The notes: generated from the letters alone by a model not told the origin. Counted from the stretch's first letter, positions 1 through 8,348 are shown. The stretch: 21,893 bases of DNA from a virus (IMGVR_UViG_3300017741_000064:1-21893); one strand, 5' to 3'. Numbers and translations: made by a program.

Positions 1-256
1 GGTCTACACGATCGATCCGGGAGCGGCTACCGCTCGGACCGTCTCTGGATTCTTCATCAAGTGCGGAAGCGGGACCGTCACGGCAACCCTGAAGAACGGA
101 TCCGATACCGTCAAGGCAGCGAGCGTCTCGACGTCGAGCGGTGATCAGTCGAGCCTTGCGAATACCTCCGTCTCGGCGAACGGCGTGATCTCGATCACGC
201 TCTCTTCGAACTCGTCTGCGACCGACGTTATCTTCGCCGTGGAATTTACCGAATGA
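1..256 (+). CDS. Partial virion fibre-like protein (C-terminal 84 residues)
   Basis: An open frame enters from the left edge, reads from base 2 and ends at the TGA at 254-256. The visible part is Thr/Ser/Gly/Val-rich with alternating hydrophobic residues (GFFIKCGSGTVTATLKNG, then NGVISITLSSNSSATD), typical of a beta-sandwich at the C-terminus of phage tail- or head-fibre proteins. No catalytic motif is visible. The stop overlaps the ATG of the next gene (ATGA), so the two are probably translated together. Its place before the terminase block suggests the end of another virion-protein operon. The N-terminus lies outside the window, so exact function cannot be given; the structural-protein assignment is by composition and fold style only. 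Confidence 0.6.
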   Translation, partial: VYTIDPGAATARTVSGFFIKCGSGTVTATLKNGSDTVKAASVSTSSGDQSSLANTSVSANGVISITLSSNSSATDVIFAVEFTE

Positions 257-717
257 GTCCGCCGTCTCGATGGCTCTTCTTCCCTGCTCCGGTTTCCAGC
301 GGAGGAGCGAAACTCGTCATCACCGGAACGGCGACGGCGGATCTCTCTGCTCGGACATCGACCGGCGTCTCTTCATGGGCGAAGTCCGGAGACGACGCGG
401 CGGACTTCCTCGAATATCCGCATACGGCGGTTCGGGCTGGCGCCGCGTATATGGAAATCCTCTTCAAGGTCGATACCGGAGAGACGTACTCGAACGCCGG
501 AGACTTCGAGTCGGCGGTGACGATGGTCTCCGGCACAAGTTCCTTCGAGGTCGGCGGTAACACGTTCCCGCATACGAGCGTGACGCATACGCACGGCTCG
601 GACTCTGGAACGATCATCCGCGTGCGATTCAATGCGGCCTCGTCTGCCGTGACAACTTTCCGAAACCTCCTCGCGGCAGGAGATGCCATCGAGATCACAA
701 TGAACTGGACCACCTGA
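253..717 (+). CDS. Putative small virion structural protein, unknown
   Basis: This 154-residue protein starts at an ATG that overlaps the previous stop by 4 nt. The sequence is rich in Ser, Thr, Gly, Ala and Val with short beta-strand-like stretches (GAKLVITGTATADL, FLEYPHTAVRAGAAYMEILF, IIRVRF, DAIEITMNW). It carries a His/Thr patch (HTSVTHTHG) at about residues 107-115. No signal peptide, membrane segment or known enzymatic motif is seen. I do not recognise the family. Composition and coupling to a fibre-like gene upstream suggest a small appendage or decoration protein. The codon use matches neighbouring real genes, which is why this frame is preferred to overlapping minus-strand frames. 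Confidence 0.6.
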   Translation: MSPPSRWLFFPAPVSSGGAKLVITGTATADLSARTSTGVSSWAKSGDDAADFLEYPHTAVRAGAAYMEILFKVDTGETYSNAGDFESAVTMVSGTSSFEVGGNTFPHTSVTHTHGSDSGTIIRVRFNAASSAVTTFRNLLAAGDAIEITMNWTT

Positions 718-718
718 C

Positions 719-934
719 ATGAACACGATTCACCAATTCGCTGCCATCACGAAGAACCTGAGCGGCGTGTCTGCGAACCTCGTCGATCTTGCGTTCAACT
801 ACAAGGAGATCGCCCCTCGGACGGATCTCGACGTCGCACACATCGACCTCCTGGTCGCACAGGCTCAAGCGATGATCGATGCCGCCGAAGGACTGAAGGC
901 GATTGCGTACGAACCGACCGAGGGTGGCGACTGA
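719..934 (+). CDS. Small helical protein, unknown
   Basis: This 71-residue protein begins one base after the preceding TGA. It appears mostly alpha-helical (LVDLAFNYKEI, DVAHIDLLVAQAQAMIDAAEG) with an acidic, flexible end. The size and helicity recall small phage accessory proteins, but no family is recognised. It lies between two virion-like genes and in the same frame as the dockerin gene that follows, separated by the TGA at 932-934 and 30 nt without an alternative start. A readthrough fusion is therefore formally possible but unlikely, because the next gene has its own G-rich ribosome binding site. Function is unknown. Confidence 0.55.
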   Translation: MNTIHQFAAITKNLSGVSANLVDLAFNYKEIAPRTDLDVAHIDLLVAQAQAMIDAAEGLKAIAYEPTEGGD

Positions 935-964
935 CTCGAACGACGTTCGGGAATCGGGGGAACC

Positions 965-1489
965 ATGGAGGACTGCCCGCCTGTGCTGGTGCCGTTCGTC
1001 GTCGATCGTCAACTCGTCGATGGTCTGCTCTTCTCTTCGGGGAGCGTGCAGACCGACACGAGGAGGGTCGACGTCGAGTACGTCGACAATCGGTTCTCGC
1101 TCGGTCCGACTCTCTGGATCGATGGACTTGCGACCCTGAAGAACCGTCGAGACGTTCAAGCGTTGGTGAAATATCGAAACGCGGTTCCTCTCGATCCTTC
1201 GTTCGTCGTCGAGATCCCGATCGACTCCCCCGCCTGCCTCGAAGGAGATCGCATCGTCGGGTACTGGGAAGCCTCGATCCCTGCTGGAGACTCGGTCTCG
1301 ATCTCGATCTCGTGGTCGGTTCTGGTCTTCGACCTTGCGGACCTGAATCGTGACGGATACGTTGACGCCATCGACCTCGGATTCTTCTTGGTCGAGTGGG
1401 GAGATCCGGACTCGATAGCCGACTTCAACTTCGACGGCGTCGTCGACGGTATCGACCTCGGACTCTTCTTCGAAAGGTGGACCGGATGA
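965..1489 (+). CDS. Dockerin-type repeat protein
   Basis: This 174-residue protein has an N-terminal region of about 120 residues that I do not recognise and a C-terminal pair of dockerin type I-like calcium-loop repeats. Repeat 1 runs from D126 (DLNRDGYVDAID, ligands D126, N128, D130, D137) and repeat 2 from D153 (DFNFDGVVDGID, ligands D153, N155, D157, D164). Both are followed by the LG(F/L)F...W pattern. Type I dockerins bind cohesins, and this exact style is common at the ends of extracellular Planctomycetota proteins. There is no signal peptide, so a virion-attached role fits better than secretion. A GGGGGA motif sits a few bases before the ATG. The stop overlaps the ParB gene start (ATGA). 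It could be a virion adhesin that docks on host cohesin-like surface proteins, or cargo acquired from the host. Confidence 0.75.
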   Translation: MEDCPPVLVPFVVDRQLVDGLLFSSGSVQTDTRRVDVEYVDNRFSLGPTLWIDGLATLKNRRDVQALVKYRNAVPLDPSFVVEIPIDSPACLEGDRIVGYWEASIPAGDSVSISISWSVLVFDLADLNRDGYVDAIDLGFFLVEWGDPDSIADFNFDGVVDGIDLGLFFERWTG

Positions 1490-2247
1490 GAACCGAGACC
1501 GTACCGATCGACGAGCCGACTCCCGATCCGGCCAACGCAAGGAAGCACGACGAACGGAACCTCGAAGCAATCCGCGACAGTCTCCGTGCCTTCGGTCAGC
1601 AGAAACCGATTGTGATGGATTCTCGAGGGATCGTCGTCGCAGGTAACGGCACCCTGGAAGCAGCGAAGCGACTCGGATGGACCGAGATCGCAGTCGTTCG
1701 AACCGATCTCGATCCGACGCAGGCTACGGCGTTCGGCATCGCAGACAATCGGACCGCCGAACTAGCCGAGTGGGACGACGACGTCCTGCGGTCTCTGCTC
1801 GACTCGATGGACGAGGAGACTCGAGACCTGCTTCACTTCAGCGAAGACGATCTCGACGACCTCGTCGAGCAGGCAAGCAGGACCGAGGGAGCCGACGGAA
1901 CGTATACGACGAAGATCGAGGCGCCGATCTACGAGATCACCGGGGAAAAGCCGGAGGTATCCGCCCTGGTCGACCGAACGAAGGCGGACCAGTTGCTCGA
2001 GGAGATCGAACGTGCCGGACTTCCGGAGGACGTCTCGAAATTCCTGCGGGTTGCTGCGGAACGTCATGCCGTCTTCGACTTCCGTCGCATCGCAGAGTTC
2101 TACGCTCATGCCGACGAACCGACGCAGGGACTCATGGAGAGATCCGCCCTCGTGATCATCGACTTCGACAAGGCAATCGAAAACGGGTTCGTGCGAGTCT
2201 CGGATCAAATCGCCGACTTCGTCGAGATGGAGCGCGACGATGCGTGA
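1486..2247 (+). CDS. ParB/Srx-fold nuclease-like protein, phage modification type
   Basis: This is a 253-residue protein. Residues about 5-90 form a ParB/sulfiredoxin-like N-terminal domain: NARKHDERNLEAIRDSLRAF is followed by the motif GNGT (53-56), replacing the classical GERR box, then LEAAKRLGW. The central part is acidic. The C-terminal part (about 150-253) contains a helical region ending ALVIIDFDKAIENGF, which I remember from phage ParB-domain proteins encoded next to terminases. The ParB fold binds CTP/ATP or cuts DNA in various family members; the phage members are repeatedly found with DNA base-modification genes. The ATG at 1486 was chosen because it overlaps the previous stop (ATGA); a longer in-frame reading would run inside the dockerin gene. 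It overlaps the glycosyltransferase gene by 8 nt. Exact activity is not shown by the sequence. Confidence 0.82.
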   Translation: MRTETVPIDEPTPDPANARKHDERNLEAIRDSLRAFGQQKPIVMDSRGIVVAGNGTLEAAKRLGWTEIAVVRTDLDPTQATAFGIADNRTAELAEWDDDVLRSLLDSMDEETRDLLHFSEDDLDDLVEQASRTEGADGTYTTKIEAPIYEITGEKPEVSALVDRTKADQLLEEIERAGLPEDVSKFLRVAAERHAVFDFRRIAEFYAHADEPTQGLMERSALVIIDFDKAIENGFVRVSDQIADFVEMERDDA

Positions 2248-3106
2248 CGACTTCGTGGCGTTGATCCTTAGTCACGGCCGACCTGACCGAGTCGAGACCT
2301 ACAAGGCGATGCGAGCGGCTGGCTATACAGGACCGATCCGCATCCTGGTCGACGACGAAGACGAAACGGTCGACGAGTACCACAAGCGATATCCGGGAGA
2401 GGTCGTCGTCTTCTCGAAGAAGGAGATCGAGCCGACGTTCGATACCGGCGACAACTTTCAGAACAAGCGGGGCGTGATCGTCTACGCGAGGAACGCGTCG
2501 AGAGCAGTCGTGAAAGAACTCGGCTTCCGTTACTTCATCCAACTGGACGACGACTACACCGGATTCTACTATCGATACTCGCGGTCCCTCGAATATGGCT
2601 CGTATGGAATCCGGCGGACGATGGATCTCCTTCTCGAGTCCATGGTCGAATTCCTCTCGACGACGCCAAGCCGGACGGTCGCAATCAGTCAAGGCGGCGA
2701 TCACATCGGCGGGCAAAAGAAGAAATTCGGACTCAAGCGGAAGGCGATGAACACGTTCGTGCTCGACGTCGAACGGCCGCTCGACTTCTTCGGTCGCATC
2801 AACGAGGACGTGAATACCTACGTGACCGATGGACGGAGAGGGGAACTCTTCTTCACGATCGAGAATGCGCAGATCCGTCAACTCGTAACGCAGTCGAATG
2901 CGGCAGGCATGACCGACGTATACGTCGAGGGTGGTACCTACCTGAAGACCTTCTATTCGGTTCTCTATGCTCCGTCCGCCGTCAAGGTCTCGACGCTCTC
3001 CGACCCTCGGTCTCCTCGGCTTCGCATTCACCACTCGATCAACTGGAACGCGACCGCCCCGAAGATCATCCGACAATCAGTTCGCAAGCCTCGGACTGCT
3101 CCGTGA
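2240..3106 (+). CDS. TAGT-like DNA glycosyltransferase (TET/JBP-associated family)
   Basis: This 288-residue protein has the layout of the phage TET-associated glycosyltransferase family, which is related to the C-terminal part of GREB1. An N-terminal Rossmann-like strand carries LSHGRP (10-15). ILVDDEDE follows at 35-42, then a DxD-type nucleotide-sugar/metal motif LDDDYTGFYYR (102-112), AISQGGDHIGG (148-158), KRKAMNTF (166-173), GRINEDVNTY (185-194) and TQSNAAGMTD (217-226). Comparative genomics of phage base hypermodification places such enzymes after TET/JBP dioxygenases, adding sugars to hydroxymethylated pyrimidines. No dioxygenase, cytosine methyltransferase or hydroxymethylase lies in this window, so the substrate base and sugar are unknown. 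It overlaps ParB by 8 nt and the terminase by 4 nt, which implies co-translation with the packaging motor. Confidence 0.82.
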   Translation: MRDDFVALILSHGRPDRVETYKAMRAAGYTGPIRILVDDEDETVDEYHKRYPGEVVVFSKKEIEPTFDTGDNFQNKRGVIVYARNASRAVVKELGFRYFIQLDDDYTGFYYRYSRSLEYGSYGIRRTMDLLLESMVEFLSTTPSRTVAISQGGDHIGGQKKKFGLKRKAMNTFVLDVERPLDFFGRINEDVNTYVTDGRRGELFFTIENAQIRQLVTQSNAAGMTDVYVEGGTYLKTFYSVLYAPSAVKVSTLSDPRSPRLRIHHSINWNATAPKIIRQSVRKPRTAP

Positions 3107-4287
3107 TCCTTCAGATCGAACCGATCGAGGACGCCTTGCACGAAGGTCAACTCCTCGTGCTGCGGGCTGCGGCTCGGTTCAACGTGTTGGAGTGCGGACG
3201 TCGATTCGGAAAGACGCATCTCGGGATACAACTAGCAATCGACCGAGCAGTCGACGGAGCCGAGGTCGGGTGGTTCGCTCCGACCTACCGCTACCTGGCA
3301 GATCCGTGGAGAGCAATCGAGAAGGCTCTCGCCCCTGCAATCCTCCGAGCCGACAAGGTCGAGCGTCGATTCGAACTGGTCACCGGAGGGTCTATAGATT
3401 TCTGGTCGCTCGACTCGGTCGATGCCGGTCGCGGTCGGCGGTACGACCGGATCGTGATCGATGAAGCGGGGATCGTTCGAGACCTCGGACCTGCGTGGCA
3501 GGAAACGCTGCGGGCCACCCTGGCCGATCGTCGGGGCGATGCGTGGTTCCTCGGAACTCCGAAGGGGCGATCGTTCTTTCATCGCTGCTTCGAAAAGGGA
3601 CAGATCGGCGAAGGAGGATGGAAGTCGTGGAGGCTCCCGACGACCTCCAATCCGACGATATCTCCCGAGGAGATCGAGTCGGCTAGGCAGGAACTACCGG
3701 CGATGGTCTTTGAGCAGGAGTTTCTAGGGATCCCCGCGGATGACGGAGGGAACCCGTTCGGACTCGACTCGATCTCGGCTTGCGTTGGGGAGATGTCGAC
3801 CGATCCGGTAGTCGCCTATGGCATCGACCTTGCCAAAAGCGTCGACTGGACGGTCGTCTGCGGTCTTGACAAGGACGGGAGGGTCGCTCGTCTCGAGAGG
3901 TGGCAGGGTCCGTGGTCGGAGACCTCGAGGCGAATCGAAGCGATGACGGACGACGTGCCGACCCTGATCGATTCGACCGGAGTAGGCGACCCGATTGTTG
4001 AGTCCTTGCAAAGGAAGCGACCGAGGGTCGAGGGATTCAAGTTCTCGGCGACCTCAAAACAGCAACTGATGGAGGGACTCGCCTCGGGATTTCAGACCAG
4101 ACGCGTCACGATTCCCGACGGATGGCTACGTGTCGAGTGCGACACATTCGAATATACCTACACGCGGACCGGCGTTCGATACGAAGCGCCGTCCGGCATG
4201 CACGACGATGGCGTCTGCGCCCTGGCACTCGCCGTTCGTTGCCTGGATGTGAACTCCCGGACCGACTTCGACTTCCGGATCCTCTGA
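3103..4287 (+). CDS. terL: Terminase large subunit
   Basis: This 394-residue protein is the ATPase-nuclease that packages phage DNA into the prohead. The ATPase half shows a Q-like HEGQ (13-16), Walker A CGRRFGKTHL (31-40), Walker B IVIDEAG (117-123) with catalytic E121, and the coupling motif LGTPKG (150-155). The RNase H-like nuclease half shows YGIDLAKSVDW (239-249, D242), LIDSTGVGD (288-296, D290) and a final HDD (367-369), the expected acidic triad. Length is normal for compact terminases. The GTG at 3103 was chosen because it overlaps the upstream TGA (GTGA), a device used repeatedly here. The portal gene follows after 3 nt. No small terminase is recognisable nearby. Confidence 0.95.
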   Translation: MILQIEPIEDALHEGQLLVLRAAARFNVLECGRRFGKTHLGIQLAIDRAVDGAEVGWFAPTYRYLADPWRAIEKALAPAILRADKVERRFELVTGGSIDFWSLDSVDAGRGRRYDRIVIDEAGIVRDLGPAWQETLRATLADRRGDAWFLGTPKGRSFFHRCFEKGQIGEGGWKSWRLPTTSNPTISPEEIESARQELPAMVFEQEFLGIPADDGGNPFGLDSISACVGEMSTDPVVAYGIDLAKSVDWTVVCGLDKDGRVARLERWQGPWSETSRRIEAMTDDVPTLIDSTGVGDPIVESLQRKRPRVEGFKFSATSKQQLMEGLASGFQTRRVTIPDGWLRVECDTFEYTYTRTGVRYEAPSGMHDDGVCALALAVRCLDVNSRTDFDFRIL

Positions 4288-4290
4288 CCT

Positions 4291-7200
4291 ATGCCGATTT
4301 CCGACCTCTTCGGATTGCTCCAAAAGCAGCAGACGACGCCCGACAAGTATCTCGCCTCGAGCGTGAACGTCGTAGCAACTGGACAGCACGGAGCCGCCCG
4401 TGCTCCGTTCTCGCAGGATCGAGGTATCCGGGCGTTCCGATCGTGGGTCTACGCTGCCTCGACGATCAACGCCAACGCAGTCGCGTCCCTCCCTCTCCGT
4501 CTCTATGCGAAGAAGGATGAGACGTCGAGCCGGACTCGGTCAATCCCTCGGCATCGAAAAGCGTACCTCCTCGGAGATCAGACGAACGACGTCCGACCGT
4601 CCTCGACCGTCATTCGCAAGGCGGTCAACTATGGAAACGAGATGGAGGAGGTCGTCGGATCTCATCCGGTCACCGATCTTCTCTCGACTGCGAATCCGTT
4701 CCTCAACGGCTTCGACTTGACAGTCCTGCGAATCCTCTATGGCGAACTGACCGGCAACGCATATCTCCACCCGGTCGTCGACGAGGCTTCCGGTCTACCT
4801 GGAGAACTGTGGCCGCTGGCTCCGCAGTACGTCGAGGTGATTCCCGACGAAGAGGAGTTCATCGCGGGATATTTGTACGGGATCGATGCGCAGAAAAAGC
4901 AGGTGTTCGAGACCGACGAGGTGATCCACTTCCGTCGACCGAATCCGGCGAATCTCTTTTACGGTCTAGGAAAGGTCGAAGCAGCGTTCGGATCGATTCA
5001 GGCGAACCAAGCGCTGCACGAGATGGATCTATCGACGTTCGAGAACTCCGCTCGACCAGACTACGCAGTGGTTGTGAAGGGGAACTCGAGCGGCGATCAG
5101 TTGGATCGATTCCAGCAGCAGGTGGAGAACCGACTGCGGGGAACTCGGAAGGATGGATCCTTCATCACCGTCACCGGCGACGTGCAATTCACACCGCTCA
5201 ACTTCCCGCCGAAGGATCTCGCCGGTCGAGAGGAGATCGTCGAGGAGATCGCAGCAGTGTTCGGCGTGCCGGTGACCATGCTCAAGGCTAACGATCCGAA
5301 CCTCGCGTCCGCCTCGACCGGCTTCGCTCAATGGAGGGAAGGGACGATCCTTCCTCTCTGTCGCATGGACGAGGAGGAACTGAATCAGTCGCTCCTACCG
5401 CTCTTCGGTCTCGAGGATACGCACTGTCTGGCGTACGATAATCCCGTGCCGTCGGACAAGGCTTTCGAACTCTCCGAGCGTCAGACCGCCGTGGCTGGCG
5501 GCTGGCGGACTCCGAACGAGGCAAGGATGGAAGAGGGGCGGGAGCCGGTCGAAGAGGACATGGCGGATCGCCTGCTCGTCAACGGTCAACCGCTCGGAGG
5601 TATGGACCCTCTCGCCGGAGGACTCGGAGCCGACATCGATTCGGATATCGAGATCAGCAGTCCGGAGCCTGACCCGATCCGCGAAGCCGCGTCCCTCCTG
5701 GAATCCACGAAGGCTCTCGAAAGGTTGATCGTCGAGACCGGCGACCATCTCGAGACCGTGAAGGATCTACAGAGTCTCGGACTCTCTCGAAAGGATGCCG
5801 ATCGACTGGCAAAGAAGAGAGGCGGAAAGAACGTCGTAGTGCGAAGGTCCGACGACCTGTACGACACGAAGGAAGAGGCGGAGGCGGTTGCGACTGCGAT
5901 CGGCTGCTCGGGATCCCATACGCACGAAGTCGACGGACAGACGCGGTTCATGCCTTGCGAACGCATGGAGGACTACTCGACGATCACCGGCGAGAGGCAT
6001 CGAGACGACGAGGATCTCGACCTCGTAGCAGACAAGGCGATCGCCGATGTCGACCTGCAACCTACGGAAGGGATGGCAGCGCTTGCCGAACGAGGTCTCC
6101 GCCTGCGAGAAGAATACGGACGAGGCGGGACCGAGGTAGGCGTCGCCCGTGCTCGAGATATAAAGAATCGAGAGAACCTCTCCCCGGAGACGGTCGGGAG
6201 AATGGCGAACTTTTTCTCGAGGCATCGCGTCGACCTGGACGCTCCAGCAGCAAAGCCGAACCACGAAGAGTACCCGTCCGCAGGCGTTGTCGCGTGGCTC
6301 CTGTGGGGAGGAGACCCCGCGAATCCAGACGAAGCCGGTGTCGCCTGGTCGGCTCGAAAACTCGAGGAGATCGAGAGGGCGAGAGAGAAGGCGAAGGACG
6401 ATCCCTCGACTCCTGCAAAGCCGAGCGAGAGGATCGAGGGATCCGACGAGAATCCAGAAGGGTCGGCGTCGGGAACTCGAGGCGGTATCGAGATCAGCGA
6501 CGAGACCGAAAAGGGTCTCCGCAACAAGGTCGACGAACACAACGAGGAACACGGAGACAAGAAGGGAAAGAAAGTCAACCTCGGCATGCTCAAGGCGGTG
6601 TTCCGTCGAGGAGCCGGAGCGTTCTCGTCGTCGCATCGCCCTGGTATGACTCGGCAGCAGTGGAGCATGGGAAGAGTGAACGCCTTCCTGTATCTGGTCC
6701 GGAACGGTCGACCGGAGAATGCGAAGTATGTGGGCGACAATGACCTGCTGCCGAAGGACCATCCGAAGTATGCGGAGAAGGAGAAGGAGTCGAAGTCCTG
6801 CTCCTGCTGCGAGACAAAGTCAATCGGAGACCCGAAGGCGTACCACTGGCCGGAGGAAACGAAGTGGTATCGACTCTCGATCGAAGGTCTGCTCGACGAC
6901 TACGACCGACTGCGACCGAAGTCGAAGGACGGGAAGCCGGACGCCGACGACGATATCCGGAGCGGGGAGAGGAAGACTCCTGCGATGGCGATTGCTTCCC
7001 TCTCGGAGAAAATGCTCGACGCAGTCAGGGAAGAGATCGAGAAGAGCCTGAAGGGACAACGCAAGAAGGCGTTCGATCGCGACGGAGAGATCCGGGCGAT
7101 CCTCGAAGGACTCGCCGAAGGTCGCAAGACTTTCATGGCGGGATTGATTAGAGAGTACGAACGTGCTGCAATCGGAGGAGGATCCACCGGCGCTGCTCGT

Positions 7201-7728
7201 CTGAACGAGATACTGGAGCAGGCAGGGCGAGAACTGATCTCGGCTCCCGGAACGTCGAAGCGTCTCGACGCCATGCTCGCAAAGAGAGCCGCAGCGATGG
7301 CGGAGTCGGTCGTCGTCGATACGGTCACGAACTTCCTCAAGGACATACCGGAAGACGAGGCGTTCGATCTCGGTGCCGAGATCAATCGACTCGAGAGCAG
7401 TCTAGGAGTGACGCGGAAGAGAGCCGAGACGATCGCAAGAACTGAATCGGCCAACGCGTACCACGAAGGTCAGATCGACGTCTGGAAAGAGACCGGCGGG
7501 GTCCAGCAGAAAAAGTTCCTGGTCGCCCCTGGAGCGTGCGAATTCTGCAAGGCAGTAGACAAGAAGTACGGAGCAGAGGGAACCGCCATCGGCATTGATG
7601 AGCCGATGGTGAAGGCGGGTCAGGTCATCCGGGGAACCGACGGCGGTTCATTCAAGCCGGGGAAGACTTCGCAAGGCATCGTTCACCCGAACTGCCGGTG
7701 CGACTTCGTGCCGGTCCTGGAATTGTGA
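4291..7728 (+). CDS. Portal protein fused to MuF-like minor head domain, with extra linker domains
   Basis: At 1145 residues this is about two to three times a normal portal. Residues 1 to about 440 form an HK97-type portal (WVYAASTINANAVASLPLRLY, GELTGNAYLHP, FGVPVTMLKANDPN). The C-terminus (about 1030-1145) is a MuF-like head-morphogenesis domain: ARTESANAYHEGQ from 1049, a CxxC at C1083/C1086 and the closing HPNCRC at 1132-1137, a zinc-type pattern. Between them lie three compact segments that I recognise as recurring phage domains of unknown function: a His/Cys segment at about 510-565 (CSGSHTHEVDG, then FMPC); a segment at about 591-697 with LSPETVGRMANFFSRH and AWLLWGGDP; and a segment at about 738-828 with LRNKVDEHNEEHGD, VFRRGAGAF and NDLLPKDHP. 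A Cys cluster CSCC is at 837-840. The terminal A of its stop begins the protease ATG. Confidence 0.88.
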   Translation: MPISDLFGLLQKQQTTPDKYLASSVNVVATGQHGAARAPFSQDRGIRAFRSWVYAASTINANAVASLPLRLYAKKDETSSRTRSIPRHRKAYLLGDQTNDVRPSSTVIRKAVNYGNEMEEVVGSHPVTDLLSTANPFLNGFDLTVLRILYGELTGNAYLHPVVDEASGLPGELWPLAPQYVEVIPDEEEFIAGYLYGIDAQKKQVFETDEVIHFRRPNPANLFYGLGKVEAAFGSIQANQALHEMDLSTFENSARPDYAVVVKGNSSGDQLDRFQQQVENRLRGTRKDGSFITVTGDVQFTPLNFPPKDLAGREEIVEEIAAVFGVPVTMLKANDPNLASASTGFAQWREGTILPLCRMDEEELNQSLLPLFGLEDTHCLAYDNPVPSDKAFELSERQTAVAGGWRTPNEARMEEGREPVEEDMADRLLVNGQPLGGMDPLAGGLGADIDSDIEISSPEPDPIREAASLLESTKALERLIVETGDHLETVKDLQSLGLSRKDADRLAKKRGGKNVVVRRSDDLYDTKEEAEAVATAIGCSGSHTHEVDGQTRFMPCERMEDYSTITGERHRDDEDLDLVADKAIADVDLQPTEGMAALAERGLRLREEYGRGGTEVGVARARDIKNRENLSPETVGRMANFFSRHRVDLDAPAAKPNHEEYPSAGVVAWLLWGGDPANPDEAGVAWSARKLEEIERAREKAKDDPSTPAKPSERIEGSDENPEGSASGTRGGIEISDETEKGLRNKVDEHNEEHGDKKGKKVNLGMLKAVFRRGAGAFSSSHRPGMTRQQWSMGRVNAFLYLVRNGRPENAKYVGDNDLLPKDHPKYAEKEKESKSCSCCETKSIGDPKAYHWPEETKWYRLSIEGLLDDYDRLRPKSKDGKPDADDDIRSGERKTPAMAIASLSEKMLDAVREEIEKSLKGQRKKAFDRDGEIRAILEGLAEGRKTFMAGLIREYERAAIGGGSTGAARLNEILEQAGRELISAPGTSKRLDAMLAKRAAAMAESVVVDTVTNFLKDIPEDEAFDLGAEINRLESSLGVTRKRAETIARTESANAYHEGQIDVWKETGGVQQKKFLVAPGACEFCKAVDKKYGAEGTAIGIDEPMVKAGQVIRGTDGGSFKPGKTSQGIVHPNCRCDFVPVLEL

Positions 7729-8348
7729 TGAGCAACGAGACACGCAGCAAAACTCTGGCGGCAACCGTCGAGAAGAACGGTCCATCGATCGAGGCAACGA
7801 TCACCACGGAGACCATCGACCGAGACGGCGAGGTGCTGATCTCCGACGGCATGAACGCAAGCGAGTTCGAGAAGAATCCGGTGGTGTTCTATAACCACGA
7901 TTATGCGCAGCCGGTCGGCAAGATCGCAGACCTGCGTAGGTCGAAGGGGAAGATCGACGCGACGATCGAGTTCGCGCAACGCCCGGAAGGGTTCGAGGGT
8001 CCGTACTTTCCTGAATTCGTGGAGTCCCTTGTCGAGCAGGGAATCGTGAAGGGAATCTCGGTCGGATTCGTTCCGATGCCGGGAGGAGTCCGGAAGGCAT
8101 CGACGAAGGATCGGGAGGACTACGGCGACGACGTCCGACAGGTCTTCTCGAAATGGAAACTCCTAGAGGTCTCGATCGCTCCTCTTCCTGCGAACGGAAC
8201 TGCTCTCGTCTCTGCGGTACGGAAGGGGATCGTGAACTCTGGAGACGTCGTCCGATGGATCGATCCAGACTTCTACGAGAGGAACGTGATCGAGATCATC
8301 GTGCCGAAGCACGGCAGACTTTCGAGACTACTAGCGTCGAGATCCTGA
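7728..8348 (+). CDS. HK97-type prohead maturation protease
   Basis: This 206-residue serine protease of the U9/S78 (herpes assemblin-like) group processes the scaffold region of the capsid protein during head maturation. Family motifs are visible: TIDRDGEVL (29-37), VVFYNHDYAQPVGK (52-65) with catalytic H57, GISVGF (109-114) with nucleophile S111, and LLEVSIAPLP (144-153) with E146. The ATG at 7728 overlaps the portal stop (TGATG); an in-frame start 30 nt earlier lies inside the portal gene and is less likely. Its placement between portal and capsid is standard. Length is typical for a stand-alone protease. The C-terminal tail after about residue 165 is not conserved in memory and may be a linker to the prohead interior. 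Confidence 0.93.
   Translation: MSNETRSKTLAATVEKNGPSIEATITTETIDRDGEVLISDGMNASEFEKNPVVFYNHDYAQPVGKIADLRRSKGKIDATIEFAQRPEGFEGPYFPEFVESLVEQGIVKGISVGFVPMPGGVRKASTKDREDYGDDVRQVFSKWKLLEVSIAPLPANGTALVSAVRKGIVNSGDVVRWIDPDFYERNVIEIIVPKHGRLSRLLASRS

Noticed and set aside
934-965. Readthrough fusion of the 71-residue protein with the dockerin protein (same frame)
   Set aside because: The dockerin gene has its own G-rich ribosome site and ATG, and nothing around the TGA suggests a recoding signal.
2156-3076. Minus-strand open frame opposite the glycosyltransferase
   Set aside because: It mirrors a gene with clear family motifs; its composition is a codon-bias shadow.
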